A DNA stretch of 64,000 nt from Rhodococcus sp. 14-2470-1b (GTDB lineage Bacteria > Actinomycetota > Actinomycetes > Mycobacteriales > Mycobacteriaceae), in assembly GCF_002259415.1 (NCBI RefSeq), contig NZ_NPFY01000004.1:298878-362877 (forward strand). Reading direction: 5' to 3'. This document shows positions 9,111-17,752 of this stretch, in pieces. The stretch's first letter is position 1. The number at the start of each line of letters is the position of its first letter. A program made the translations under genes and the position numbers. Under the pieces are notes generated by a model that was given only the letters and a program-made list of their open reading frames with translations, did no database searches and was not told the DNA's origin.

Positions 9111-9941
9111 CTAAGCCTCCACTCGTCGGATCAACGTGACACCGTCGCGTAGCGGAAGTAGAACCTGCTCGACGCGCGCATCCTCGGTCACGAAGGAATT
9201 GAATGCGTCGACGGCGTCACCATTGACGGTCCGGTATGCCGGCTCCGCGTAGGGAGCGCCCTGGAGCAGGGTGTTGTCGACTGCGATCACCGCCCCCGGC
9301 GCCAACAGATCGGTGTCCAGGAGCCGATGGTAATACCCGAGGTAACCGGTCTTGTCCGCGTCGATGAACACCAGGTCGAACTGCACCGACTCCCCCGCGA
9401 GTCTGTCGAGAGTATCCATTGCCGGTCCCACCTCGACTGATATTCGGTGACCGACAGGCGACGACGCGAAGCACTCGCGTGCGAAGTCCGCAACGAACTC
9501 GTCGACCTCGCAGGCGACCACTGTGCCGCCGTCGGGCAGCGCCTCGGCCATCGCCAGTGCGGAATAGCCGGTGAACATACCGATCTCCAGTACCCGTCGC
9601 GCACCGGTCATGTGCGCCAGAAACTTGAGCGCCTGACCTTCGACGTGTCCGGACAGCATCTCCTGCTCCAGCGGACCGGATCCGGACACCACCGTCCGGG
9701 AATCCCAGTCCATTCCCTGTGTTCGCCGGGAAAGCTCCTGCAGCGCCGACGATTCAGGGGTGGTATGCGCGTCGAGATACGGATCGAGACCGTCGGCAAG
9801 GTCCCGCGCGCGGCGCAACCGCTGCGCGAAGTCCTCACCGACCTCGCCGTTGTCGTAGGCCTCGACGAGTTCGCGCAGCTCCTTGCCCAGGATCGTCGTC
9901 GGTGTCACCGGTCGTGAGGTACGCAGGACCCCATCATTCAT
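9111..9941 (-). CDS. mysB: SAM-dependent O-methyltransferase, MysB type
   Basis: 276 aa if it starts at ATG 9941, which overlaps the end of mysA by 8 bases and has GGTGG upstream; the frame is open 13 codons further. It is a class I caffeoyl-CoA-type O-methyltransferase: SAM loop [29 protein letters not shown], and [21 protein letters not shown] with metal-binding acids, then [10 protein letters not shown]. In mycosporine synthesis MysB methylates demethyl-4-deoxygadusol to 4-deoxygadusol. The assignment rests on both the motif set and its place directly behind the cyclase. Confidence 0.88.
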   Translation of the reverse strand: MNDGVLRTSRPVTPTTILGKELRELVEAYDNGEVGEDFAQRLRRARDLADGLDPYLDAHTTPESSALQELSRRTQGMDWDSRTVVSGSGPLEQEMLSGHVEGQALKFLAHMTGARRVLEIGMFTGYSALAMAEALPDGGTVVACEVDEFVADFARECFASSPVGHRISVEVGPAMDTLDRLAGESVQFDLVFIDADKTGYLGYYHRLLDTDLLAPGAVIAVDNTLLQGAPYAEPAYRTVNGDAVDAFNSFVTEDARVEQVLLPLRDGVTLIRRVEA

Positions 9942-11148
9942 CGGATCCACCGGTGAACATGGCAATTCCCGCTCCCCCACGGTCGAAGTCGAGGCAGACC
10001 TTCTTGTGCAAGGCCAAGGCGTCCGCCAACTCGTCGGTGGTGAGATCGTTGAGGAATCGACACGAGCCGATGGGGTCTGGAACTGCGGCGCGCAGGATCC
10101 CGTCCCTGGTCTTCAGGATCGACGCGGTCGCCGAGGTGAGCAGCTCGGGCGTCAGATGATCGCTGTCCAAGGCGAGACCGAGCCGGTTCATGACTCCCAG
10201 GATGCGATCCCTGTCGGCGGTCGAGATCAGACCTCGCTGCTCGGCGACGGTGGTGGACAACGCCATGTCGATGTTGATCGCATGCCCGTGGAAGAAGGGC
10301 TGGGAAGGCGTCAGTTCGAGCGTCGGACTCCAGGTGTGGCCGAAGGCGATGACACGGTCGAGTTCGATCTCGTGCAGGTTCGGCGCCTCGAGCTCGAGCA
10401 TCGTCTCGATCGCCTGATAGGTCAGGCGATGTGCGATGTCGCGCACCTCCGGCGTACCGCCCGAATGCCCGAATTTCGTCGCCAACAATTCGGGTCCGTG
10501 CTCGTCGAGCATGTCGAAGATGTTCTCGTTGCCGACCACCGAAATCTTGATCAATTCGGCCATGCCGTTGCGGATTTGGTCCTCGGGCAAGGTCGCGAGG
10601 AACGAGAAATCCAGCAGGACCTTTTGCGACGCATGGTAAGCGCCGAGGCGGTTCTTGTGCTTGTTGTAGTTGACGGCGACCTTGATGGACACGCTCGCGT
10701 CGATCAGACCGATCAGCGTGGTGGGAATGCGGATGTACGGGGTGTTGCGCCGGTAGCTGGCGCACGCGAAGCCTGCAACGTCGGTGGTGAGTCCGCCTCC
10801 GACCACGAGCACAGGTTCGGTGCGAACGAGACCGAACGCGTCGAACTCGCCCACGATGCGCTCGAAGGTGTCGAGCGACTTGGCGGTTTCCGCGATGGTG
10901 ACCGGTACGACGGTCAGCGCGATGCCATGGTGATCGAAGTAGGCCTGGGCGCGGTCACCGTACAAGGAGTGAACCGTCTCGTCCACGACCATCAGGCAAC
11001 GACCGTAGGGCCGATAGCTTTCTGCCAGTTCAGTATTGGCTACGTCGAACACGCCGTCGACGTACACCAGATCGTATTCGATCCGCTCGTACCCTTCGAC
11101 GTGAAATGCCCGGTCGGATGCAGTTACGCGTGCTTGCATATTGCTCAT
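9934..11148 (-). CDS. mysA: Sugar phosphate cyclase, demethyl-4-deoxygadusol synthase (MysA) type
   Basis: 404 aa, the size of DDGS/EEVS enzymes and longer than dehydroquinate synthase. It has the dehydroquinate-synthase fold: [23 protein letters not shown] (NAD site), [33 protein letters not shown] (substrate loop with KxxxN...KN.LG), NGMAELIKI and the zinc ligands E (AELIK), H (FGHTW) and H (HGHA). Family members cyclise sedoheptulose 7-phosphate; DDGS makes demethyl-4-deoxygadusol, EEVS makes 2-epi-5-epi-valiolone. The mysBCD neighbours favour DDGS. GAAAGGAC lies before the ATG. It ends inside the start of mysB. Confidence 0.88.
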   Translation of the reverse strand: MSNMQARVTASDRAFHVEGYERIEYDLVYVDGVFDVANTELAESYRPYGRCLMVVDETVHSLYGDRAQAYFDHHGIALTVVPVTIAETAKSLDTFERIVGEFDAFGLVRTEPVLVVGGGLTTDVAGFACASYRRNTPYIRIPTTLIGLIDASVSIKVAVNYNKHKNRLGAYHASQKVLLDFSFLATLPEDQIRNGMAELIKISVVGNENIFDMLDEHGPELLATKFGHSGGTPEVRDIAHRLTYQAIETMLELEAPNLHEIELDRVIAFGHTWSPTLELTPSQPFFHGHAINIDMALSTTVAEQRGLISTADRDRILGVMNRLGLALDSDHLTPELLTSATASILKTRDGILRAAVPDPIGSCRFLNDLTTDELADALALHKKVCLDFDRGGAGIAMFTGGSDE

Positions 11149-11179
11149 CGAAATGTCCTTTCGTTCTCGCGTCGAACGT

Positions 11180-11848
11180 TTACGCGCCGCCCTTGGCCCA
11201 TCGGGCGAGCTGGTCGGGATCGAGCCGATCGACAGTCTTCAGCGCTGCCGAGAAGTCGCCGCCGACGGTATTCGCGTTGGGGAAAGCGATGCATCGGATC
11301 GACGCCGCAGTTGCCGACTCGACTCCACCGACGTTGTCTTCTATGGCAATACAATCTTCAGCCTTCTCGCCGAGGCCGTCGATGGCGAACCGGTACACCT
11401 CCGGATCGGGCTTGACCTCGGACACGGAGGTCTTGTCCACGACGATGTCGAACGACTCGGTACCGAGTTTCTCGAATGCATCCAGGAGCGCGCTCACGTT
11501 CTCCGACGATGTCGTCGTGACCAGACCCAGCTTGTACCCGTGTTCGCGGGCACTGGCGACGGTGTCGAGGACACCCGGGCGGGGCTCGATACCTTCGGTT
11601 GCCAGAAGTCGTTGAAAGATCTCGGATTTGGTCGCGTGGACGGCGTCGGAATCGACCTGCTCACCGCGAGACGAGGCGAACTGGGCGATTCGGCCGGCGC
11701 CGCCGTTGCTGGTCAACATCGCTGCGTAGTCCTCGCGCGACCAGTTCCAGTCGAGGCCGTGCGAGGCGAATGCCTCGTTGAAGGCTCGGCGCTGAAGTTC
11801 CGATGTATCGGCGAGCGTGCTGATGGATCCGAAGAGAACTGCAGTCAT
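11180..11848 (-). CDS. HAD-like protein with degenerate catalytic motif I, first gene of the mycosporine operon
   Basis: 222 aa with the beta-phosphoglucomutase/CbbY-like HAD layout: helical cap at about residues 15-85, motif [11 protein letters not shown] (T111-S114), motif III K146 in VKPDPEVY, motif [13 protein letters not shown] (E170, D171). Motif I, normally F-D-x-D-G-T-L, reads F6-G-S-I-S-T-L12, so both the nucleophile Asp and the acid/base Asp are missing (G7, I9). It lies 31 bases ahead of mysA on the same strand and is probably the operon leader. It is either an inactive, regulatory or substrate-binding relative, or uses another chemistry. Classical mycosporine routes need no phosphatase. 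Confidence 0.85.
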   Translation of the reverse strand: MTAVLFGSISTLADTSELQRRAFNEAFASHGLDWNWSREDYAAMLTSNGGAGRIAQFASSRGEQVDSDAVHATKSEIFQRLLATEGIEPRPGVLDTVASAREHGYKLGLVTTTSSENVSALLDAFEKLGTESFDIVVDKTSVSEVKPDPEVYRFAIDGLGEKAEDCIAIEDNVGGVESATAASIRCIAFPNANTVGGDFSAALKTVDRLDPDQLARWAKGGA

Positions 11849-12172
11849 GTAAAGCTCCTAGCGAGATTCTATGTGCCGTAGGCGGTCTCGTTTCCCGTAC
11901 GGGCACGGGGCGTTCGGGTGACGCCGGCATCGGACATTTCTCGATCACCGACCAACTTCGTTCTTCTCCCCAACTGTGTCGACGCGGCATGTCGGACTCG
12001 TCCCCACGAAAGTCACAGATGCATAACGAAAAGTAACGGAACGATAACGCCCGTCGGAGATGGGCATGCCACGTCAGCGGCGGGTGGCCGCGATGATGTG
12101 GTCGCGCAGCGTGCGGCCGGGATCAGGCGGAATGAATCCCGGAGTGGTGAGCCGGAGTGGCGAGCCGAAGTG
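11849..12172. other. Non-coding gap: upstream region of the mycosporine operon
   Basis: 324 bases between the HAD start and the end of the first STAS gene. The sequence just upstream of 11848 must contain the promoter for the six-gene minus-strand operon, but no consensus -10/-35 pair or clear operator was recognised. The half near 12061-12170 is GC-rich and holds nothing recognisable. Confidence 0.5.
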
Positions 12173-12538
12173 TCAGCCGGCCGCGACAGCAGCGAGCGCG
12201 TCCTCGCGCGTCGCGTGAATGGCCATCACGGACCCCAGCCCGAGCAGTTCGAGAGGGCGACGAGTGGCGGAACCGTCGGCGACGACGGCAATGGCAGTGA
12301 GCTCGCCCATCCGGTCGTGCGCTGCGGCCAGAACGGTCATTGCGCTCGATCCGAGGAATCCCACGCCGGTGAGATCGACGATCAGTGCCGCTGGTGTGGG
12401 CGTCAGCGCGGAATCGATCTCCGACGCGAAAGACGGTGCGGTACCCAGGTCGATGTCGCCGGTGACGGCGACGATGACGGCGTTGCCGACGACCTCGCGT
12501 CCGATGTCGAAGCGAGCTGTGCTGTCTCGAGCGGGCAC
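12173..12538 (-). CDS. STAS-domain anti-sigma factor antagonist (RsbV-like)
   Basis: 121 aa, a single STAS domain: VAVTGDIDLGTAP near the start, then ALIVDLTGVGFLGSSAMTVLAAA with the phosphorylatable serine in the GSSAM loop. In partner switching, the unphosphorylated protein binds an RsbW-type kinase and frees a stress sigma factor. It lies on the same strand as a second STAS gene 95 bases upstream and is divergent from an RsbW-like gene and a PP2C phosphatase, which together form a complete switch except for the sigma factor. Confidence 0.88.
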   Translation of the reverse strand: MPARDSTARFDIGREVVGNAVIVAVTGDIDLGTAPSFASEIDSALTPTPAALIVDLTGVGFLGSSAMTVLAAAHDRMGELTAIAVVADGSATRRPLELLGLGSVMAIHATREDALAAVAAG

Positions 12539-12633
12539 GTGTACTCCCTTGGGGCGATGAAGCGTGTCGGGTCTGTCAATGCGGGCACCGGGCTAGACCA
12601 CGCGGAAGCAAGCCTACAAGGAGGCGCCGACGT

Positions 12634-13005
12634 CTACGCGCGGGTGGCAGCGATCGCCGCGAACGCTGCGGGGCGGTCGGCGACTGTCGTGATCACCCGA
12701 TCCAGACCACTGAGCATGATGGGTCGCTGCACTACCGAGTGCGGGGCCACCAATACGCCCATCGCACCGGGAGGCAGCGAATCGACAGCACGAACCAGCA
12801 CACTCACTCCACTCGAGGAGAGGAATTGGACGCCGGTGAGATCGATCACGAGACCGTATACAGCCTGAGCAGCAGCCGGATAAGCACAATCCGCCAACCT
12901 CGGAGCACCGACAAGGTCGAGTTCTCCCGAAACGACGAGCACCGTGACACCGTCCTGCTCGGACGATTCGACGGCCAATGCCTCGCCCGCAGGCTCGTTC
13001 ACCAT
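12634..13005 (-). CDS. STAS-domain anti-sigma factor antagonist, second copy
   Basis: 123 aa STAS protein: VLVVSGELDLVGAPRL, LVIDLTGVQFLSSSGVSVLVRA with the serine run SSSG at the usual phosphorylation loop. It is clearly different from the neighbouring STAS protein, so the two may answer different kinases or signals. The ATG at 13005 faces the RsbW-like gene that starts at 13136; the 130-base gap between them should hold both promoters. Confidence 0.88.
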   Translation of the reverse strand: MVNEPAGEALAVESSEQDGVTVLVVSGELDLVGAPRLADCAYPAAAQAVYGLVIDLTGVQFLSSSGVSVLVRAVDSLPPGAMGVLVAPHSVVQRPIMLSGLDRVITTVADRPAAFAAIAATRA

Positions 13006-13135
13006 GACTCGACGCTACGCGTAGCGAGTTTCTGCACACGCCCTCCGGATAGCTGACGCGGTCGATGCGTCGAATATCGACTTTCGGGTAACCGGGCGTC
13101 ATGGCTTCTTTTCGAACATCTCCGTCCGGCCCCGT

Positions 13136-13549
13136 GTGATTGTCGAACCACCCGAGCCCACGTCGGCTCGGTGGACCCACAGTGACCCCGCGACCGCCGA
13201 CCTCGCCGCCCAGCTGCGGCGCAATCTCCATGCCTGGCTCGACGCGCGACAGCTCTCCGACATTGCCCCTGACGTGGTACTCGCTTCGTACGAGGTGATG
13301 GCCAACAGCGTCGAACATGCATACCGAGACGAGTCTTCACCTGGCCCGCTCACGCTCACCGCCGTGCACGAGAACTTGGTGCTCACGGTGACGGTGTCCG
13401 ACGCAGGCACCTGGAAACCGGCCGAGCCGACACCGCACCGCGGGCGCGGGCTGGTACTCGCGGACGCGATTACCGATCACATGGCCGTCGATCACGGATC
13501 CGGCACCGAAACCACTCTGACCTGGGACCTCGATCACTCCGAGCGTTAG
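13136..13549 (+). CDS. RsbW-type anti-sigma factor kinase (HATPase_c domain)
   Basis: 137 aa GHKL ATPase of the anti-sigma kind: N-box VLASYEVMANSVEHAY, G1 box LTVTVSDAGTWKP, and the G2-like HRGRGLVLADAITDH, ending in GTETTLTW. Such proteins phosphorylate STAS antagonists and hold a sigma factor of the SigB/SigF group. The start was taken as GTG 13136; an ATG at 13101 is out of frame. No sigma gene is adjacent, so its target is encoded elsewhere. It is closely similar in plan to the protein at 51.4 kb. Confidence 0.82.
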   Translation: MIVEPPEPTSARWTHSDPATADLAAQLRRNLHAWLDARQLSDIAPDVVLASYEVMANSVEHAYRDESSPGPLTLTAVHENLVLTVTVSDAGTWKPAEPTPHRGRGLVLADAITDHMAVDHGSGTETTLTWDLDHSER

Positions 13550-13674
13550 CGCCTTGCCGGTCGGCTGCTGACACGTACGCCGATCTGATAGAACAAATGT
13601 GTGAACGCGTATCGAATTCGTGCGCTCGGCACCAGCGGGCGTAGCCAACGCTGTCAATACAGACGTGCATCACT

Positions 13675-14916
13675 GTGATGCCCGCAGACACGCCACGCTT
13701 TCTGGATACTGCTCCGGCCGGCTACCTGGCGATACGGGCGAGCAGCCAGTGCGTCGTGTACGCCAATGCGACGGTGTGCCGGACGATCGGCCGAGCACCG
13801 TCCGACGTCGTCGGGCGCCGCGTTCACGATCTTTTCGCGGACTCCAGTGTAGATACCGTGACGGCCCTGCTCACCGCGAGCCCTGACGCCGACACCGAGA
13901 CTCCCATCGGCGCCACCGCGGATCTGCTCACCGGTCCGGATTCGGTCCTGTCCATGTTGGTCATGGCCAATCGAGACATCCAGGATGACGACAGCACCAT
14001 CAGATTCACTCTGCACAGTGCGACCTCGCACCGAATTCGAGAACAGACCCTCATCGAGGCCCGCGACGGGGCGCTCACCGCGCAGGCCACCACCGCCCAC
14101 GCGTTGACTCGGTCGCAGGATGCGCTCGAAGCTGCCGAGGACGCGCGCAAGGTCGCCGAGGCCGAACGCACGCAGATACAGATTCTCGCTACGACCCTGC
14201 AGCGCACCCTTCTTCCTCCGGTGTTGAGTTCCCCGCCAGGAACCGACGTGGCGGCCTACTACCACCACGCGGTCATCGAGGAAGTCGGCGGCGACTTCTA
14301 CGACGTCTTCCCTCTCGACGAGTCCACGTGGGGATTTTTCCTCGGTGACGTGAGCGGCAAAGGCCCGGGGGCGGCAGCGGTGACATCGTTGACCCGCTAC
14401 ACGCTGCGGGCGGCGGCTGTGTTCGACCGCGACCCGATCACTGTTCTTCAGAACCTCAATACCGTTCTCTACCACGAGTTTCGCGGGGACGACCCACGCT
14501 TCTGCACAGTGCTTTTCGGCACCATCACCCCAGCAGTCGACGAAAAGACGACAACTATCCGGCTCGCGAGCGGCGGTCATCCCCCGGCATTGCACCTGCG
14601 CGCCGACGGCAGTGCCGAGTACATCGACACCATCGGTGGGCAACTCGTCGGAGCGCTTCGAACAGCGCAATTCAGGGCCGCCGACGTGATCCTGAAAGCT
14701 GGAGACGTGCTTCTGCTCTACACCGATGGCCTCACCGAGGCGCACGTCGGACCGGGGAAAGCGCGCTACGACGACGCCGGAGCCCTCGAAACATTCGCGA
14801 ACGACGCGGCCCCGACGACCGCCGCGAGAATCGTCGACGACCTGGTGGGATTGCTGAACAGTTTCGGGTCCGGGCTTCAAGACGACGTCGCAGTGCTCGC
14901 CCTCGGCGCACCCTGA
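13675..14916 (+). CDS. PAS-domain PP2C/SpoIIE-type phosphatase (RsbU-like)
   Basis: 413 aa. A PAS sensor domain (residues about 5-125: AGYLAIRASSQCVVYANATVCRTIGRAPSDVVGR) is joined by a helical linker (about 130-175, rich in Ala/Glu/Arg, probably a coiled coil) to a SpoIIE phosphatase domain: TLLPP, EVGGDFYDVFPL, FLGDVSGKGPGAAAVTSL, ASGGHPPALHL, LLLYTDGLTEA and LQDDVAVLALG, with the metal-binding aspartates intact. This would dephosphorylate STAS partners in response to a signal sensed by PAS. GTG 13675 and ATG 13678 are both possible starts. Confidence 0.88.
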   Translation: MMPADTPRFLDTAPAGYLAIRASSQCVVYANATVCRTIGRAPSDVVGRRVHDLFADSSVDTVTALLTASPDADTETPIGATADLLTGPDSVLSMLVMANRDIQDDDSTIRFTLHSATSHRIREQTLIEARDGALTAQATTAHALTRSQDALEAAEDARKVAEAERTQIQILATTLQRTLLPPVLSSPPGTDVAAYYHHAVIEEVGGDFYDVFPLDESTWGFFLGDVSGKGPGAAAVTSLTRYTLRAAAVFDRDPITVLQNLNTVLYHEFRGDDPRFCTVLFGTITPAVDEKTTTIRLASGGHPPALHLRADGSAEYIDTIGGQLVGALRTAQFRAADVILKAGDVLLLYTDGLTEAHVGPGKARYDDAGALETFANDAAPTTAARIVDDLVGLLNSFGSGLQDDVAVLALGAP

Positions 14917-14926
14917 GAACGGCCGA

Positions 14927-15361
14927 TCAGCTCACGACGGCGGAGTCCTCTTCGAGGATTGCGGCCACACGGATTTCTACACGCATTCCATAGGCACCCA
15001 GGGCCTGAACGCCGATTTCGGTCCAGATCGGTGCACGGTCGCCCATACGCGACCGCATCTGTTCCACCATCACCCGTCCATGGGTCTCGCCGATGTATCC
15101 CGCCACCTCGGGCACATGGAACGAGTCGACCGACACGACGTCGCGCCACGTGGCGCCTGCCTGCCGAAGTGTGCGTTCGACGTTGTCGAATGCCGCGACG
15201 ATCTCTTCCTCCAGGTCGGTGGGAAAGTTGAACTCGTCGTCCCACCCACCCTGCCCCGAGATCTCCACCCGGTTGCCGATACGGACGGCCTGGTTGTAAT
15301 GCATGTTCGTCAGCTGGGTGTCTCCGTAACCCGGGGTGGCGAAGAACTGAGGTGTAGTCAC
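14927..15361 (-). CDS. RidA/YjgF-family protein (enamine/imine deaminase-like)
   Basis: 144 aa from GTG 15361, which has GAAAGG upstream; earlier codons run into the operator region and are rejected. Family features: FATPGYGDT, YNQAVRIGNRVEISGQGGWD, DLEEEIVAAFDNVERTLRQAGATWRDVVSVDSFHV and GVQALGAYGMRVEIRVAAI, where the last arginine is usually the substrate-binding one. RidA-type proteins hydrolyse reactive enamines or act in catabolic pathways. It is divergent from a MarR regulator across two palindromes, so it is very likely the target of that regulator. Confidence 0.85.
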   Translation of the reverse strand: MTTPQFFATPGYGDTQLTNMHYNQAVRIGNRVEISGQGGWDDEFNFPTDLEEEIVAAFDNVERTLRQAGATWRDVVSVDSFHVPEVAGYIGETHGRVMVEQMRSRMGDRAPIWTEIGVQALGAYGMRVEIRVAAILEEDSAVVS

Positions 15362-15382
15362 GATTCGACCTTTCGCATGTGT

Positions 15383-15436
15383 ATTGACTTCAATCTTGAA
15401 GTCAATTTCCACAGTGCATCACTTCACGCTTGAAGT
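15383..15436. promoter_or_regulatory. Two MarR-type operators in the RidA/MarR intergenic region
   Basis: 15383-15406 is a perfect palindrome of 11-bp arms with a 2-base spacer (core ACTTCA-N4-TGAAGT). A second ACTTCA-N4-TGAAGT lies at 15421-15436. The centres are 34 bases apart, about three helical turns, so two dimers could bind on one face. They sit between the divergent RidA and MarR genes, fitting autorepression plus control of RidA. Confidence 0.8.
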
Positions 15437-15473
15437 CAAATGGCCGACGGGGCCCGATCGGTATGGTGAGCGG

Positions 15474-15968
15474 ATGGCGCAGATGGAGATTTCGGGTGAG
15501 AGCGACGGCAAGCAGTCGCTGTGGCTCACCGCGTCGGAAAAGGAAGCATGGACTGGCCTTGTCTCGCTCGTCCTGCTGATGCCCGGACGGCTCGAGGCAC
15601 CACTCCAGCAGGAGGCGGGCTTGACTCTCTTCGATTACCTGACCCTCAGCCACATCTCCGAGGCGCAGGATCGGCGAATTCGAATGAGCGAACTCGCGTA
15701 TCTGGCAAACGGATCGTTGTCACGCTTGTCCAACGTGGTCAAGCGATTCGAGCACAAAGGGTGGGTCGAACGCTCACCCGACCCCGAAGACGGTCGTTAC
15801 ACCACGGCCGCACTGACCCAGAAAGGCTACGACGTCGTCGTCGCCGCAGCCCCGACACACGTCGCTGCCGTTCGACAGTTCGTGCTGGACCCACTGACAG
15901 ACGAGGATCAGCAAGCCCTGGCACGCATTTCGGAAAAACTGAAAATCAGGCCCGAGGACTTGGCCTGA
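15474..15968 (+). CDS. MarR-family winged-helix regulator
   Basis: 164 aa from ATG 15474 (GGTGAG upstream). The winged helix-turn-helix shows DYLTLSHISEAQDRRIRMSELAYLANGSLSRLSNVVKRFEHKGWVERSPDPEDGRYTTAALTQKGYDV, with the wing arginine of DGRYT. N- and C-terminal helices form the dimer region. It is divergent from the RidA gene over two matching palindromes. It converges on the RibD-like gene. Confidence 0.88.
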   Translation: MAQMEISGESDGKQSLWLTASEKEAWTGLVSLVLLMPGRLEAPLQQEAGLTLFDYLTLSHISEAQDRRIRMSELAYLANGSLSRLSNVVKRFEHKGWVERSPDPEDGRYTTAALTQKGYDVVVAAAPTHVAAVRQFVLDPLTDEDQQALARISEKLKIRPEDLA

Positions 15969-16005
15969 CGAGCCACCCTTCCAAGATCGGTGAATTCGGA
16001 AGGTG

Positions 16006-16605
16006 TCAACAATCGACGCGGTCGTAACACAACGATATCGCCCCAGTGTCGCCGACGGCATGGTCGGTCAGCCGCCACCGACTGCGCGACACGTCGCCGA
16101 GGTCGAGGAATCGCCGCCCTCCTCCCACCAGCTCGGGCATCAACGACACGACGAGTCGGTCCAGTTCACCTGCGTCGAGCAGCTCGTGAATGATGCTGAT
16201 GCTCGCCAAGATCAGTATGTCACCGCCAGGTTCGGAGCGTAGCTCTCGTACGACGTCGACCGGGCTGCATTCTCGCCGTTCGGTGTTGGTCCAATCCGCA
16301 TTCGCGTCCGTGTGCGAGAACAAGATCTTCCGAACACCGTTGAGCCACGTGGAAAATGCCCGGTCCCGGTCGTCGGCGTCCGGGTCTTCGGCAACAGCTG
16401 GCCACACCGACCTGAAACCGTCGTAATTGGTGCGCCCGACAAGAACTGCGTCGGCCCCGGAAACGGTATCGACCAAAGATTCCCGAATGGCGTCGCTGAA
16501 CGCGTGGGGTATTACCCACTCCATATCGTCGTTACCCCCGGGGCCGGTGATTCGTCCATCCAGAGTCAGGGAGACGTTGGCTATCGTGCGTCGCATTGCG
16601 TTCAT
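16006..16605 (-). CDS. Dihydrofolate-reductase-like protein (RibD C-terminal domain family)
   Basis: 199 aa from ATG 16605, preceded by an excellent GGAGGA site. It shows the single-domain RibD_C/DHFR-like fold of the YyaP/YwjB group: IANVSLTLDGRITGPGGNDDMEW, GADAVLVGRTNYDGFRSVWP, KILFSHTDANADW, GGDILILASISIIHELLDAGELDRLVVSLMPELVGGGRRFL. Family members bind NADPH, but the substrate is usually unknown. It lies 76 bases behind the aldo/keto reductase on the same strand and may be co-transcribed with it. Confidence 0.85.
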   Translation of the reverse strand: MNAMRRTIANVSLTLDGRITGPGGNDDMEWVIPHAFSDAIRESLVDTVSGADAVLVGRTNYDGFRSVWPAVAEDPDADDRDRAFSTWLNGVRKILFSHTDANADWTNTERRECSPVDVVRELRSEPGGDILILASISIIHELLDAGELDRLVVSLMPELVGGGRRFLDLGDVSRSRWRLTDHAVGDTGAISLCYDRVDC

Positions 16606-16681
16606 ACTGTTCCTCCGTTCACGGTGACATTCTCGTGAGTTCCGACTTCGAACCAGCACGGAATTCATCGGTACCGACGTT

Positions 16682-17740
16682 TCAGGAACAATCCCGAGCC
16701 ACCGCCGGGTACAGCGGTGGATTCAGACGCGCGAATCCGTCCTGCCGGTAGTACGGGAAATAGGGGTACGGCGCGTCGGTGTCGGAGACGTTGTCGAGCA
16801 ACTCGCGATGCGGAGCACTCAGCGACCATCCGGCAGCTCCGAGGTTCTCGTTGAGTTGTTCCCGGTTGCGCGCGCCGATGATCACGCTGGAGACACTGTG
16901 CCGATCGCTCAGCCAGTTCAGGGCTACTTGCGCAACGGTTTTGGCGGTGTCGTGAGCAACGCGATCCAGCGCGTCGACGACGCGGTAGAGGCGCTCGTCG
17001 TCGACCGGCGGCCCGGCAGAGGCGGTGGCGTGCAGCCTGCTGGACGACGGGAGCGGGACACCACGGCGGACACGTCCAGTCATTCGACCCCACCCCAATG
17101 GGCTCCATACGATCGCCCCGACTCGCTCTTCGACCGCGAGCGGCATCAGTTCCCACTCGTAGTCCCGACCGATCAGCGAGTAGTACACCTGGTGAGCCAC
17201 CGGCCGTGCAGCTCCACGCTCGTCGGCGGTCGACAGCATCTTCATCAGCTGCCATCCCGAGAAGTTCGACACCCCCGTGTACAGAATCTTGCCGCTCCGG
17301 ACCAGCTCGTCGAGTACGTCGACGACTTCCTCCATCGGCGTCGAGGCGTCGTAGGCGTGGAGCTGGAACAGGTCGATCCGATCGGTTCCCAGTCGGCGTA
17401 GCGCCGATTCCACCGCCTGAACGAGTCGCCGACGCGAGGTGCCGTAATCGCCGGCACCGTCCCCGGTCGGGAGCGCTGCCTTGGTGGAGATCACGACCTT
17501 GTCCCGTCGTCCACGAAGCGCGGCACCGAGAACCTCCTCGGATGCACCGTCCGAGTAGACGTCCGCGGTGTCGAACAGGTTCACGCCGGCGTCGAGGCAC
17601 TGATCGATCAGTTCACGGGCGGCGTCGACGTCGGTAGCCCCCCACGCTCCGAAGAAATCACCGCGTCCGCCGAACGTGGCGGCGCCGAAACCGTACTCGG
17701 ACACCACCAAATCGGAGCTTCCAACTCGTCGATACCTCAT
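16682..17740 (-). CDS. Aldo/keto reductase, potassium-channel beta-subunit-like subfamily
   Basis: 352 aa from ATG 17740 (GAAAGG upstream). The (beta/alpha)8 enzyme shows the catalytic tetrad region: NLFDTADVYSDG (D, Y), VISTKAALP (K), LFQLHAYD (H), then SNFSGWQLMKM, VAHQVYYSLIGRD and the NADPH loop PLGWGRMTGRVRRG with SSVIIGARNREQLNENL at the end. The YRRVGSSDLVVSEYGFGAATFGG start is typical of this subfamily. It is divergent from a TetR gene across two matching operators, so it is probably induced by a carbonyl or aromatic compound (inference). Confidence 0.88.
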   Translation of the reverse strand: MRYRRVGSSDLVVSEYGFGAATFGGRGDFFGAWGATDVDAARELIDQCLDAGVNLFDTADVYSDGASEEVLGAALRGRRDKVVISTKAALPTGDGAGDYGTSRRRLVQAVESALRRLGTDRIDLFQLHAYDASTPMEEVVDVLDELVRSGKILYTGVSNFSGWQLMKMLSTADERGAARPVAHQVYYSLIGRDYEWELMPLAVEERVGAIVWSPLGWGRMTGRVRRGVPLPSSSRLHATASAGPPVDDERLYRVVDALDRVAHDTAKTVAQVALNWLSDRHSVSSVIIGARNREQLNENLGAAGWSLSAPHRELLDNVSDTDAPYPYFPYYRQDGFARLNPPLYPAVARDCS

Positions 17741-17752
17741 ATCGAACCTTTC

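Noticed and set aside
9934..11148. Reading mysA as an EEVS of an aminocyclitol antibiotic cluster
   Set aside because: Neighbours are the MysB, MysC and MysD types, with no aminotransferase or cyclitol kinase, so the DDGS role is preferred.
9883..11415. Long open frame on the plus strand opposite mysA-mysB
   Set aside because: It is antisense to two well-supported enzymes, has no ribosome site, and its Arg/Val-rich composition is what high-GC antisense frames give.
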